A stretch of 64,000 bases of DNA, from contig NZ_CANMSJ010000003.1 of the NCBI RefSeq assembly GCF_947500605.1, positions 124,001 to 188,000 on the forward strand, in the 5' to 3' direction. The position numbers and the translations under genes are program-made. Of this stretch, positions 24,877 through 34,515 are shown piece after piece. Position 1 is the stretch's first letter. Each line of letters starts with the position of its first letter. The stretch is from an uncultured Lacinutrix sp. (GTDB taxonomy: Bacteria > Bacteroidota > Bacteroidia > Flavobacteriales > Flavobacteriaceae). Below the pieces are notes generated by a model that did not search any database, was not told where the DNA came from, and saw nothing but the letters and a program-made list of their open reading frames with translations.

Positions 24877-25802
24877 GTCAACATTTCTTTAGTAATAGCT
24901 TCAAGATCGAAACTGTGTTTCCAGTTCCATTGGTCGCGAGCTTCGGTATCATCAATACTTTGTGGCCAAGAATCTGCGATGTCTTGTCTAAAATCTGGCT
25001 TGTAAGTCATTTTAAATTCAGGAATAACTTTTTGTATTGAAGCCGCAATTTCTTTTGGTGTAAAGCTAATTCCAGATAAATTATAAGCCGATCTTATTTT
25101 TATAGTTTCCGGTTTAGCAGCCATAATATCTACCGTTGCTTTAATGGCATCGTCCATAAATAACATTGGTAATGCTGTGTTTTCAGATAAGAAACACTCA
25201 TATTTACTAGCTTTCAATGCTTCATGGTAAATTTCAACAGCGTAATCTGTAGTGCCACCACCTGGTAATGTTTTCCAGCTAATTATGCCAGGATAACGAA
25301 TACTTCTAACATCTACACCATATTTATTATGGTAATATTCGCACCAGCGCTCACCAACTTGTTTGGTAATACCGTAAACGGTTGTAGGTTCCATTGTTGT
25401 GTACTGTGGTGTGTTTTCTTTAGGTGTTGTTGGTCCAAAAACAGCAATACTAGAAGGCCAAAATACATGATCAATAACTTTTCCTTTAGCAAGGTTTAAA
25501 ACATGAAAAAGAGAATTCATATTTAAATCCCAAGCTTCCATTGGATATTTTTCTCCAGTAGCACTTAATAGCGCAGCCATTAAATATACAGTCTTTACAT
25601 TATTATTAAAACAACAATCTTTAATAGCATTAAAGTTCTTAGCATCAAGAATAGCAAAAGGACCTGCGTTTACAAGATCTAGTTTTCGGGTGTTAATATC
25701 GCTAGCAATAACGTTATCTACGCCGTGTATTTCCCTAAGTTTGTAAGTAAGCTCAGAGCCTATTTGACCGCAAGCGCCAATAATTAAAATTTTTGATGAC
25801 AT
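24852..25802 (-). CDS. NAD-dependent epimerase/dehydratase, likely SDR-type L-threonine 3-dehydrogenase
   Basis: The 316-residue extended SDR protein has the Rossmann motif IGACGQIGSEL, the catalytic serine region WPSSIAVFGPTTPKENTPQ and the YxxxK pair in VYGITKQVGERW. SIRYPGIISWKTLPGGGTTDY matches the SDR-type threonine dehydrogenases, which oxidise L-threonine to 2-amino-3-ketobutyrate. These are related to UDP-galactose epimerases. No kbl gene is adjacent here, so the substrate is a family-based prediction. Confidence 0.88.
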   Translation of the reverse strand: MSSKILIIGACGQIGSELTYKLREIHGVDNVIASDINTRKLDLVNAGPFAILDAKNFNAIKDCCFNNNVKTVYLMAALLSATGEKYPMEAWDLNMNSLFHVLNLAKGKVIDHVFWPSSIAVFGPTTPKENTPQYTTMEPTTVYGITKQVGERWCEYYHNKYGVDVRSIRYPGIISWKTLPGGGTTDYAVEIYHEALKASKYECFLSENTALPMLFMDDAIKATVDIMAAKPETIKIRSAYNLSGISFTPKEIAASIQKVIPEFKMTYKPDFRQDIADSWPQSIDDTEARDQWNWKHSFDLEAITKEMLTQLKATKK

Positions 25803-25958
25803 AATTTGTTGTATAAAAAGTGTGTCAAAAATAATAAGATTTTATTCAGCATTTAGTTAAAAACTAAAATTTAATAGTGCGAATTTATTTTTATGAAATT
25901 ACTAAGAACTTAAAAGATTGAATACAATATATTTGTAGTAATCAAGATACTATACTCA

Positions 25959-26480
25959 ATGAAAAAGATATTAATAATAGCGCTTCTAGTTACGCTTTCG
26001 TCGTGCAAAAAAGAAGTGACTACAGCAACAGAAACTACTTTAGTTATTAGTGATTCTACAAAAATTACTAAAGAAGACATTTCTAAAATTAACTATATAG
26101 AATATGGTATAGATAACAAGGCTAAAGTAACTTTAGATTCTTGGCAAGCTTATAATACTATTTCAAGTGCTATTGATCAAATTAAACAGGCAGATTTTAC
26201 TTTTTTTAAAACTGATGATGCTATTTTTAATACCACATTAACAGACATAGAAACTACAACGCCAGAGGCAATAGATAGCGAGCCAATAAAAGCAAGAATT
26301 TTAATTTTAAGAACAAAATTATTAAAACTTAGAGAGTCGGTTAATTTAAATACAGCTAGTAAAACCGAAAAGTTAATTGCTATAAGAGAATTGTTTCAAT
26401 CCTTTTCTTATGTTACACTTCAAATAAATAAGAAGTTTGAAAAAGAAGCTCAAAACATTATAAAACTAGATTCTTTATGA
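25959..26480 (+). CDS. lipoprotein, function unknown
   Basis: A 173-residue protein with a lipoprotein signal (ILIIALLVTLSSCKKE, lipid-attached cysteine near residue 16). The rest is helix-rich and acidic, with no motif I recognise. A TATATTTG box at 25928-25935 could be its promoter. It overlaps the next gene by 4 nt (ATGA), so the two are translationally coupled and probably act together at the periplasmic face or outer membrane. Confidence 0.7.
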   Translation: MKKILIIALLVTLSSCKKEVTTATETTLVISDSTKITKEDISKINYIEYGIDNKAKVTLDSWQAYNTISSAIDQIKQADFTFFKTDDAIFNTTLTDIETTTPEAIDSEPIKARILILRTKLLKLRESVNLNTASKTEKLIAIRELFQSFSYVTLQINKKFEKEAQNIIKLDSL

Positions 26481-27010
26481 GAATAATTATATTACTTATA
26501 ATAAGCTTATTTTTTGTGTCCTGTAAAACTGAACTTTTAGAGACTAAAAAAGATCAAGTTGTTTCAACAGAAGAAATTGAAAAAAACATCAATACTTCTT
26601 TAGATCTTTGGCATAAAGCTGCAGCTGAAGCAAATTTTGATAACTACTTTAATTTAATGACAAAGGACGGTGTGTTTATTGGTACAGATGCATCAGAAAA
26701 TTGGCAAAATGAAGCTTTTAGAACGTTTTCGAAACCTTATTTCGATAATGGAAAAGCTTGGAGTTTTACTGCAGTAGAACGAAATATTTATGTCTACGAG
26801 AATCAAAAATTAGCATGGTTCGATGAGTTGTTAGACACCCAAATGAAATTATGTAGAGGCTCTGGAATACTAAAATTAGAAGACAATAAATGGAAAATTG
26901 CTCATTATGTTTTGTCTATAACTATTCCAAACGATAATGTTTCAGAAGTTGTAAAATTGAAGTCAAGTTTTGACAGCTTATATTCCGAAAAGCTGAAAAC
27001 CAAAGATTAA
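26477..27010 (+). CDS. lipoprotein with NTF2/SnoaL-like domain
   Basis: A 177-residue lipoprotein (LLIISLFFVSCKTE) whose mature part reads like an NTF2/SnoaL-like fold: helix SLDLWHKAAAEANFDNYFNLM, then DGVFIGTDASENW, AWSFTAVERNIYVYE and GSGILKLEDNKWKIAHYVLS. This fold binds small molecules or acts as a protein adaptor. It overlaps the previous lipoprotein gene by 4 nt and lies 64 nt before a secreted propeller protein gene. Exact role unknown. Confidence 0.82.
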   Translation: MRIIILLIISLFFVSCKTELLETKKDQVVSTEEIEKNINTSLDLWHKAAAEANFDNYFNLMTKDGVFIGTDASENWQNEAFRTFSKPYFDNGKAWSFTAVERNIYVYENQKLAWFDELLDTQMKLCRGSGILKLEDNKWKIAHYVLSITIPNDNVSEVVKLKSSFDSLYSEKLKTKD

Positions 27011-27074
27011 AGGTTAGTTTTTTACGATTAAATACATTTTAAACTCTTACTTTTACTTTTTAAAAAAATGTAAA

Positions 27075-30000
27075 ATGAAAGATTTATTTATCCTATTTTG
27101 TTTTTTATCGTTTTCTTTTTCTCAAGCGCAATACAACCAAAATGCGCCTTGGATGGAAAATATTAATGTAGAAAACAGAGCAAAAACTAACAATCCAGTA
27201 AAATTTAAAGAAGTTGTAAATGCTTTTAATACCTATTGGGAAACAAGAAATCCTAATGTAAAAGGTAGCGGTTACAAACCTTTTAAGCGTTGGGAAAACC
27301 ACTGGAAGAACTTTGTAAAAGAAGATGGCACTTTGCCTAGCTCTCAAGAACTTTGGGATACTTATTTAAGCACAAAAAGCAATGCCGTATCTAAAAACTT
27401 TATGGTAGATGAAAGTAATTGGTTGCCAGTAGGTCCATTTACGCATACAAATACAGGATCATGGTCTTCGGGTCAAGGTCGTGTAAATGTTATTGTTAAA
27501 GATGAATCTGTTGCGGGAACTTATTATGCAGGAGCACCAGCAGGAGGATTTTGGAAGTCTACAGACAATGGCGTTTCTTGGGATACATACACAGATGATT
27601 TACCACAAATAGGAGTATCTGGTATTGCTATAGATTATAACAATCCTGGTACTATTTATATTGCAACAGGAGATGATGATGCTGGAGATTCTGCAACTGT
27701 TGGAGTAATGAAATCTACAGATGGTGGTTTAAGTTGGAATACTACAGGCTTAAATGCAGGAAATACTCCTGGAAGCATGAATGACATTTACGTAAGTTCT
27801 ACAAATGCTAATATTGTCTGGGTTGCAACCAATAATGGTGTGTACAAGTCTACAGATGCAGGAACAACTTGGAATAACACAAATAATACTCAAGGACAAA
27901 ATATTAGAGACATTAAAATTAATCCTCAAGACGATTCTGTAATTTATGCAGTGTCTTCAAGCCGATTTTTTAAGTCAACAAATGGTGGCGATAGTTTTAC
28001 TGCTTATAATTCTTCAAGTTATGGTTTACCATTAACTAATCTTTCTAGATTAGCAATTGATGTTACACCAGCAAATCCTAATTTGGTTTATGTTTTAGCA
28101 TCAGATAGTAGTAGTGGATTTGAAGGTGTTTATAGATCAACAGACTCTGGAGATACATTCTCTACAATAGCAACACCAGCAACAGTTGGTGATATTTTTG
28201 AATCTACACAAAGTTGGTTCGATATGGCTTTTGGAGTTTCGGCAACAAATGAAAATGAAATTTATACAGGTGTTTTAAATGTTTGGAAAGGAAATGTAGG
28301 AGCAAATGGTCAAGCAACATTTACAAAAATTAACAACTGGAATTCACCTTTTAGCTCAACATACACACATGCAGATATTCATTTTATAAGATGTTATGGT
28401 GGTGAACTTTTAGTAGGTTCAGATGGAGGTTTTTATAAATCTGAGAATGCAGGTGTAAGTTTTACAGACTTAACTGGAGGAATGCAAATAGGTCAATTTT
28501 ATCGTATTGCGGTTTCTAAGCAATCATCAAATAAAATGGTTGGTGGTTTACAAGATAATGGAGGTCATGCCTATAATAATAACACATGGCAAAACTATTA
28601 TGGAGCAGATGGAATGGATACAGCTATAGATCCTGCAAATTCTAATATCTATTATGGTTTTATTCAAAACGGAAGCAGTTTATATATATCAAATACTTCA
28701 GGAGGAGCAATTAGTGGTAGCGTTGGTAGCCCAGAAGACGGAAACTGGATTACACCATTAAAAATGAATAGTGATAGCGAATTATTTGCTGGATATAATT
28801 CAGTTTATAAATTAGAAAATGGTGCTTGGGTTCAAATATCTCAAAATTTTGGATCGAGAGTAGATGTTCTAGAAATAGACGATATTAATCCAGACAACAT
28901 GTATGTTGGAGTTAATAGTACTCTTAGAAAAAGTATAGATCGTGGTGTAGTGTTCTCTTTAGTTCAAAATTTCTCAAGTAATATAACATCTATAGAAGTA
29001 AATACAGCCGATAGCAATATTTTATATATAACAACTTCGGGAACAAATGGGCAAGTTTATAAATCTATAGACGGCGGTTTAAATTTTACTAATATCTCTA
29101 CAGGTTTGCCAAATGTGACTAAAAACAATGTTAAACATCAGAGCTTACATTCTGATAATCCTTTGTTTTTAGCAACCAGTTTAGGTGTTTACCGTTATGA
29201 TGATGCTACTTTAGCATGGGAACTTTTTAATATAGGCTTACCTAATGTTGATGTAACAGATATTGAAATTAATGTTTTCGATAATAAAATTACAGCATCA
29301 ACTTATGGAAGAGGAGTTTGGCAGTCTACAATTCCAACAAAGTTAGCGCCAACAGATGTTAAACTTTTAAGTTTATCTGGAATAGGTTCGGCAATAGAAT
29401 GTAATGCTAGTATTACACCTCAAGTAGAAATAAGTAATAGTGGATTAAGTACTATAACTGCAGCAGATATAACGTATACAGTAGATGGAACAGATACTAT
29501 TTATAATTGGACAGGAAGTTTAGTATCAGAAGCAACAACAACGGTTGTATTACCACAAATAAACCTATCTAAAGGAACACACACGTTTTCGGCTTCGGTT
29601 AACACATCTAACGATGCTTATAGTATAAATAATAGTTCGGAAGAAAAACTAATCCTTGCCAATGCACCGGCAGTTGTTCAAGTTGTAAATACTTTCGAAA
29701 CAGTAAGTGAAGAGTTATTAGTTTCAGATGAAGGGTCTATAACTCAGTATTGGGAAAGAGGAATACCTAATGGAGCTGTGCTAAATGACTCTTCAAATCC
29801 AACTAATCAGGTTTATGCTACTAATTTAGGAGGGCAATATCAAGACAATACTAAAAGTTATTTAATAAGCGAATGTTACAATTTATCTTCACTTACTAGT
29901 CCTGTATTAGAGTTTGATATGGCTTTTCAGTTAGAATTAGATTGGGATATTTTATATATGGAATACTCAACAGACCAAGGATTAAATTGGTCTGTTTTAG

Positions 30001-30497
30001 GAACTGCTTCAGATCCTAATTGGTATAACAGTAGTACTTTACCAGGTAATAATTGTATTAACTGTCCGGGAGCACAATGGACAGGTAGTAGTACGAGTTT
30101 GTCTAATTATAGTTATGATTTATCTGCATTTACTGCAGAAACAACAATGATGTTTAGATTTGTTTTTCATTCAGATCAATCTGTTACAGAAGAAGGAGCG
30201 ATTATAGATAATTTAGTAGTTACTCAAAATGCATTAAGCGTAGATGAGTTTAATGTTAATGGTTTTTCAGTATACCCAAATCCATCACATGGAATTTTTA
30301 ATATTAAAACAAAAACACCTCAAGCTTTTAATTATGATATATTCGATATAACAGGAAAATTAATACTTCAACAAAAAAATGTAAAAGCAAATAATAGTCA
30401 ACATCAAATAGATATTAGTAATTATGCTTCTGGAATTTACTTGTTAGAAATTTACAATCAACAGAGTAAAATTGTTAAAAAACTAATGCTTAAATAG
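27075..30497 (+). CDS. secreted multi-repeat beta-propeller protein with T9SS type A sorting domain
   Basis: The 1140-residue protein starts with a signal peptide (DLFILFCFLSFSFSQAQ). Residues 120-750 contain repeated BNR/VPS10-like blades (GGFWKSTDNGVSWDTY, GVMKSTDGGLSWNT, GVYKSTDAGTTWNN, RSTDSGDTF, GQVYKSIDGGLNF) that fold as beta-propellers. A CARDB-like segment follows near 760-860, then a jelly-roll-like region. The C-terminal VYPNPSHGIFNI...YASGIYLLEI...KKLMLK is a classic T9SS type A sorting domain, so it is exported by the type IX system and anchored or released. A sialidase or other glycosidase function is not supported by catalytic motifs. Confidence 0.93.
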   Translation: MKDLFILFCFLSFSFSQAQYNQNAPWMENINVENRAKTNNPVKFKEVVNAFNTYWETRNPNVKGSGYKPFKRWENHWKNFVKEDGTLPSSQELWDTYLSTKSNAVSKNFMVDESNWLPVGPFTHTNTGSWSSGQGRVNVIVKDESVAGTYYAGAPAGGFWKSTDNGVSWDTYTDDLPQIGVSGIAIDYNNPGTIYIATGDDDAGDSATVGVMKSTDGGLSWNTTGLNAGNTPGSMNDIYVSSTNANIVWVATNNGVYKSTDAGTTWNNTNNTQGQNIRDIKINPQDDSVIYAVSSSRFFKSTNGGDSFTAYNSSSYGLPLTNLSRLAIDVTPANPNLVYVLASDSSSGFEGVYRSTDSGDTFSTIATPATVGDIFESTQSWFDMAFGVSATNENEIYTGVLNVWKGNVGANGQATFTKINNWNSPFSSTYTHADIHFIRCYGGELLVGSDGGFYKSENAGVSFTDLTGGMQIGQFYRIAVSKQSSNKMVGGLQDNGGHAYNNNTWQNYYGADGMDTAIDPANSNIYYGFIQNGSSLYISNTSGGAISGSVGSPEDGNWITPLKMNSDSELFAGYNSVYKLENGAWVQISQNFGSRVDVLEIDDINPDNMYVGVNSTLRKSIDRGVVFSLVQNFSSNITSIEVNTADSNILYITTSGTNGQVYKSIDGGLNFTNISTGLPNVTKNNVKHQSLHSDNPLFLATSLGVYRYDDATLAWELFNIGLPNVDVTDIEINVFDNKITASTYGRGVWQSTIPTKLAPTDVKLLSLSGIGSAIECNASITPQVEISNSGLSTITAADITYTVDGTDTIYNWTGSLVSEATTTVVLPQINLSKGTHTFSASVNTSNDAYSINNSSEEKLILANAPAVVQVVNTFETVSEELLVSDEGSITQYWERGIPNGAVLNDSSNPTNQVYATNLGGQYQDNTKSYLISECYNLSSLTSPVLEFDMAFQLELDWDILYMEYSTDQGLNWSVLGTASDPNWYNSSTLPGNNCINCPGAQWTGSSTSLSNYSYDLSAFTAETTMMFRFVFHSDQSVTEEGAIIDNLVVTQNALSVDEFNVNGFSVYPNPSHGIFNIKTKTPQAFNYDIFDITGKLILQQKNVKANNSQHQIDISNYASGIYLLEIYNQQSKIVKKLMLK

Positions 30498-30516
30498 AAT
30501 TAAAAAAATCTATTTT

Positions 30517-30547
30517 AAAAGCGCATCCATAATTAGGATGCGCTTTT
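30517..30547 (+). terminator. rho-independent terminator
   Basis: AAAAGCGCATCC, loop ATAATTA, GGATGCGCTTTT forms a perfect 12-bp stem followed by more T residues. It lies just after the T9SS protein gene. Confidence 0.95.
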
Positions 30548-30625
30548 TTTATGTTAAATGAAAAGGCTACATAAAAATATCTGTGTAAATTAGATGCTTA
30601 TAATCAACTTAAGAATTTTAATAAA

Positions 30626-32719
30626 ATGAAAACTAACTTTAAAACAGTGTCATTGCTTGGTGTACTTGCTTTATCAAGTATTGTAGCATGTAAAGAGGAG
30701 CCTAAAGAAGATGTGGTTCAGGTAGTAGAAATACCAGGTATTAATTTGGATTTAATGGATACAAATGTAAAGCCTAGCGAAGATTTCTTTAAATACGTAA
30801 ACGGAAAATGGTTAGAAACTAACGAGATTCCAGACGATAGATCTACTTGGGGAAGTTTTTCAGAGCTTAGAAAAAATACAGATGAAGATGCTTTAGCTAT
30901 CTTAAAAGCAGCTATGAACACAGATAAGGACTTCGAAACTATAGAAGTGCTTCCTGGTTCGGATCAAGAAAAAGCGGTTCATTATTTTCAAACTATAATG
31001 GATACTTTAGGTAGAAACGAACAAGGTATAAAACCTTTACAGCCATACTTAGCTAAAATTGAAGCTATTAAAACTAGTGAAGATTTACAAGCTTACATGA
31101 TTGAGATGGAGCCTAAAGGTGGCGGAGGTTTATATGGTTTTGGAGTAGGTAGTGATCCTAAAGATAGTAACAGAAATGTTGCTTATGTTGGAGGAGGAAG
31201 TACAGGTTTACCAGATAGAGATTATTATGTAAAAGATGATGCAGATTCTAAAGAAAAAAGAGCTAAATATGTAGAGCACGTTGCTAGAATGTTACAATAT
31301 TTAGGTGATACTGAAGCTGATGCAAAAGCACAAGCAGAAAGAATTTTAGCTTTCGAAACACGTATTGCTGAAGCGAAAATGGATAAGGTAGAGAGACGTG
31401 ATGCACGTAAACGTTACAATCCAAGATCTATAGCAGATTTACAAAAAATGGTGCCAGCCGTAAATTGGAAAAACTATTTTGATGGTATTGGAGCAACAGA
31501 ATTAGATACCGTAATTGTTGGAGATTTAGGTTATTTTAATCGCTTACAAGAAATTTTAGCTGAAGGGAATGTAGAAGATTGGAAAACATATTTAAGATGG
31601 TCTACTTTTAATGGAGCTGCAGGTAGCCTATCTACAGAATTAGATAAAGCAAACTGGGAATTTTATGGTAAGACCTTAAATGGAGCTAAAAAACAACGTG
31701 CTTTAGATGAGCGTGCTTTAGGACGTTTAAACGGAACATTAGGTGAAGCTTTAGGTAAATTATATGTAGATAGAAAGTTTCCGCCTGAAGCAAAAGCTAA
31801 GGCAGAAAAAATGATTAAGAATGTAATTTTAGCATTCGAAAACAGAATCAATAATTTGGAGTGGATGAGCCCAGAAACAAAAGTAAAGGCCATCGAGAAA
31901 CTTAAAGCAACACAAATTAAAATAGCTTACCCAGATAAGTGGAAAGACTATTCTTCTTTAGATATTGCAAGTACAGAAAATGGAGGTTCTTACCTGCAAA
32001 ACTCTTTAAATGCACAAGCATGGAACTTTAAAAAGGATATCGCTAAATTAGGTAAGCCTGTAGATAAAAGCGAATGGTACATGGCACCACAAGTTGTAAA
32101 TGCTTACTTTAATCCTTCGTATAACGAAATTGTTTTTCCAGCAGCTATTTTACAACCTCCTTTTTATAATTATACAGCAGACGACGCTGTTAATTATGGT
32201 GGAATAGGAGCCGTTATTGGTCATGAAATTTCTCATAGTTTTGACGATTCTGGATCACGTTACGATAAAGATGGAAACTTAAACGATTGGTGGACAAAAG
32301 AAGATTTAACAAAGTTTGAAGGTTTAGGTGCAGATCTTGCCGCGCAATACAGTGCTATCGAAGTATTACCAGAAGTTAACATTAATGGTAAATTTACTTT
32401 AGGTGAAAACATTGGAGATTTAGGTGGTGTATTAGCAGCTTACGATGCTTTACAATTAAGTTATGGTGAAGGAAAAAAACCAGAAGATATCGATGGTTTT
32501 ACAGCTGAACAACGTTTCTTTATGAGTTGGGCAACTGTTTGGAGAACTAAAATGCGTGATGATGCTTTAAAAACTAAAATTAAAACAGATCCACATTCTC
32601 CAGGAATGAATAGAGCTGTACAACCACTTTTAAATGTCGATTCGTTTTACGAAGCATTCGGTATTAAAGAAGGTGATAAAATGTACATTGCTCCAGAAGA
32701 TCGTGTGAGAATCTGGTAG
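30626..32719 (+). CDS. M13 family metallopeptidase, lipoprotein
   Basis: A 697-residue neprilysin-type zinc peptidase with a lipobox (SSIVACKEEP). The active-site helix GHEISHSFDD, with HExxH at about residue 533, and the third ligand and aspartate in ENIGDLGGVLAAY are present, as is the substrate-binding VNAYFNPSYNEIVFP. It degrades peptides in the periplasm or at the cell surface. The family's usual C-terminal CxxW box is replaced by VRIW, so the terminal cysteine is absent, as in many bacterial members. It is a single-gene unit with its own terminator. Confidence 0.96.
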   Translation: MKTNFKTVSLLGVLALSSIVACKEEPKEDVVQVVEIPGINLDLMDTNVKPSEDFFKYVNGKWLETNEIPDDRSTWGSFSELRKNTDEDALAILKAAMNTDKDFETIEVLPGSDQEKAVHYFQTIMDTLGRNEQGIKPLQPYLAKIEAIKTSEDLQAYMIEMEPKGGGGLYGFGVGSDPKDSNRNVAYVGGGSTGLPDRDYYVKDDADSKEKRAKYVEHVARMLQYLGDTEADAKAQAERILAFETRIAEAKMDKVERRDARKRYNPRSIADLQKMVPAVNWKNYFDGIGATELDTVIVGDLGYFNRLQEILAEGNVEDWKTYLRWSTFNGAAGSLSTELDKANWEFYGKTLNGAKKQRALDERALGRLNGTLGEALGKLYVDRKFPPEAKAKAEKMIKNVILAFENRINNLEWMSPETKVKAIEKLKATQIKIAYPDKWKDYSSLDIASTENGGSYLQNSLNAQAWNFKKDIAKLGKPVDKSEWYMAPQVVNAYFNPSYNEIVFPAAILQPPFYNYTADDAVNYGGIGAVIGHEISHSFDDSGSRYDKDGNLNDWWTKEDLTKFEGLGADLAAQYSAIEVLPEVNINGKFTLGENIGDLGGVLAAYDALQLSYGEGKKPEDIDGFTAEQRFFMSWATVWRTKMRDDALKTKIKTDPHSPGMNRAVQPLLNVDSFYEAFGIKEGDKMYIAPEDRVRIW

Positions 32720-32744
32720 TAGTATTTATTTATTTAATAAAATT

Positions 32745-32773
32745 AAAAAGCCTCGTGTATAACGAGGCTTTTT
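32745..32773 (+). terminator. rho-independent terminator
   Basis: AAAAAGCCTCGT, loop GTATA, ACGAGGCTTTTT forms a perfect 12-bp stem with a T tract, after the M13 peptidase gene. Confidence 0.95.
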
Positions 32774-32841
32774 TTGCGTTATAGATTATTTTAATATGTG
32801 ATTCCTTTTTAACATTTTTAGAGTGCCTAATTAACTGATAT

Positions 32842-32876
32842 TAAAGCATTAATTTAGTGTGTATGTTAATGCTTTA
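32842..32876. promoter_or_regulatory. perfect 11-bp inverted repeat upstream of the CBS gene
   Basis: TAAAGCATTAA (32842-32852) and TTAATGCTTTA (32866-32876) are perfect inverted copies with a 13-nt spacer. They lie 60 nt before the CBS-domain gene. They could form a hairpin or bind a dimeric regulator. No T tract follows, so it is not a typical terminator. Confidence 0.4.
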
Positions 32877-32937
32877 GGATAAGTGCCTTAAAATGAGTAA
32901 CTTTAAGTCAGTTGATTAATAATAAAAAAATAAAAAG

Positions 32938-33414
32938 ATGGGTATAAAAAGTTTTCAAGGCGCAAGAAAAGAGACGCAACAAAAGAACAGTATAAACCAA
33001 GTCGATTTTAAAGTTAGCGATTTCATGACTAAAGATTTAATAACATTTAAAGCCGAACAATCGGTTGAAGATGTTGTAAATATATTGATAAAACAGAAAA
33101 TTTCTGGAGGACCAGTTGTTAACGATAAAAATGAATTAATTGGTATTATTTCAGAAGGTGATTGCATCAAACAAATTAGTGATAGCCAATATTATAATAT
33201 GCCAATGGAAAATAATTCCATAGAAAAACACATGGCTAAAAATGTTGAAACCATAGATGGTAACCTTAATATTTTTGATGCTGCTAAACAGTTTTTAGAT
33301 TCTAAAAGACGTCGTTTTCCTATTGTTGAAGAAGGGAAATTGGTTGGGCAAATAAGTCAGAAAGATATTTTAAAAGCAGCAATGCAATTAAAGCAGCAAA
33401 ACTGGAAACCTTAA
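32938..33414 (+). CDS. two-CBS-domain protein
   Basis: A 158-residue stand-alone Bateman module. The first CBS domain runs about residues 25-85 (VSDFMTKDLITFKAEQSVED, GGPVVNDKNELIGIISEGD). The second runs about 98-155 (MAKNVETIDGNLNIFDAAKQ, RRFPIVEEGKLVGQISQKDIL). CBS pairs bind adenine nucleotides and act as energy-state switches, but no catalytic domain is present and the partner is unknown. Its 3' end overlaps the convergent membrane-protein gene by 4 nt. Confidence 0.93.
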   Translation: MGIKSFQGARKETQQKNSINQVDFKVSDFMTKDLITFKAEQSVEDVVNILIKQKISGGPVVNDKNELIGIISEGDCIKQISDSQYYNMPMENNSIEKHMAKNVETIDGNLNIFDAAKQFLDSKRRRFPIVEEGKLVGQISQKDILKAAMQLKQQNWKP

Positions 33415-34100
33415 TGCTGTCTTTTTGGTTTTAAAGCCTTTGGACTATCTGTAATTAGTATTTTAGTTTTGTTTTTTGCAACTAAAGATGCTACTCTAGA
33501 GTAATTGTAATCTGCAATTGGGTTTTCTAATGCTACCCATTTTACAAAGCCAGCAACAGTAATACGTTCGCCTACTTCGATAATAGATTCGTAATAGCGT
33601 AGTTGTTTGTTAAAGCCAAAGAAACCTTCACTATCGATATTATATTTCTTTAAAAGCGCTTTAAATTCTGGTGTAGGATCATTAAAAGAACCAGAATTGG
33701 TAGTTTTATCTGTAACCAGATAATCGTAATAATTTTTTGGTTTATTTTTAGGAAAGATTAGTAACCTTTCACCTGCTTGCTCTACAAAAAAGTCTTGAAT
33801 TAAATCTTCTTCCACAACGGTACTCCAGTGAGAACTTTTACCTGAACTTACTTTTTTTTGAATCATTATTTTGTAATAAACACACTTTCTCTTGCTTAAA
33901 GGTGCAATTAGTGGTGTTTCTACATTTAGTGCTTTGCCTTCAATTTTACAATATTTATGGTTTTGTAAACTCCCTATTTTACTATAAGGCAATTTCTTTA
34001 AACGTCTAAGAATAATTGTTTTTGGAAGAAAATAATAAATTAAAAACGCTATTAAAGCGATTGCGCAAACTACAAGTATAATAATAAGTGGTGTAGGCAT
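33411..34100 (-). CDS. single-span membrane protein, GIDE-like (E3 ligase-like) family
   Basis: A 229-residue protein with one N-terminal membrane span (LIIILVVCAIALIAFLIYYFL) and a beta-rich cytosolic domain. IGSLQNHKYCKIEGKALN, PLIAPLSKRKCVYYKIMIQ and YYESIIEVGERITVAGFVKW follow the layout of the GIDE domain found next to RING fingers in eukaryotic MUL1 and in stand-alone form in many bacteria. No RING finger is present, so no ubiquitin-ligase activity is implied. Bacterial function unknown. Confidence 0.65.
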   Translation of the reverse strand: MPTPLIIILVVCAIALIAFLIYYFLPKTIILRRLKKLPYSKIGSLQNHKYCKIEGKALNVETPLIAPLSKRKCVYYKIMIQKKVSSGKSSHWSTVVEEDLIQDFFVEQAGERLLIFPKNKPKNYYDYLVTDKTTNSGSFNDPTPEFKALLKKYNIDSEGFFGFNKQLRYYESIIEVGERITVAGFVKWVALENPIADYNYSRVASLVAKNKTKILITDSPKALKPKRQH

Positions 34101-34167
34101 TTTTATAATGAAAGGTTAATTGTTTACAATTATAAGTAACGTATTTATATAAAATGTTACATTTTTA

Positions 34168-34515
34168 TTACTGTCGTTTTACTAGAGCATAAAAATCGCC
34201 TTCTAAAGGTAAATAACCTTGATCGTAGACAAAGTAATAGATTGTGCCTGCTTTGGTAGTATAAATGCTTGTAAAGTAATTAAAATCGAAACCTTTGGCT
34301 TCTAACTTTATTTTAGAAGTCTTTGTTTTTTGATCTGGATTTAAGCTTTCTAAAATGCGCCAATTTTTACGTAATCGGTTATTAATATTTCGTATTAAGT
34401 TTTTACCATCCTTATTTACTTTATTGTTGTGTGCATTTCTACAACCATCACTACAGAATTTTTTATCAATTCTACCAACAATTTTATCACCACATTCAGG
34501 ACATTCTTTTTGCAT
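34168..34515 (-). CDS. small protein with N-terminal zinc ribbon
   Basis: A 115-residue protein starting MQKECPECGDKIVGRIDKKFCSDGCRNAHN, where CxxC and CxxxC would bind one zinc ion. The rest is basic then beta-rich (AGTIYYFVYDQGYLPLEG) and unrecognised. It overlaps the upstream GNAT gene by 20 nt, so it is translated from within that gene's end. A role in RNA or DNA binding is possible from the zinc ribbon but unproven. Confidence 0.75.
   Translation of the reverse strand: MQKECPECGDKIVGRIDKKFCSDGCRNAHNNKVNKDGKNLIRNINNRLRKNWRILESLNPDQKTKTSKIKLEAKGFDFNYFTSIYTTKAGTIYYFVYDQGYLPLEGDFYALVKRQ

Noticed and set aside
27075-30497. Sialidase annotation for the BNR-repeat protein
   Set aside because: The blades fit but no sialidase FRIP motif or catalytic Asp/Tyr/Arg set was recognised.
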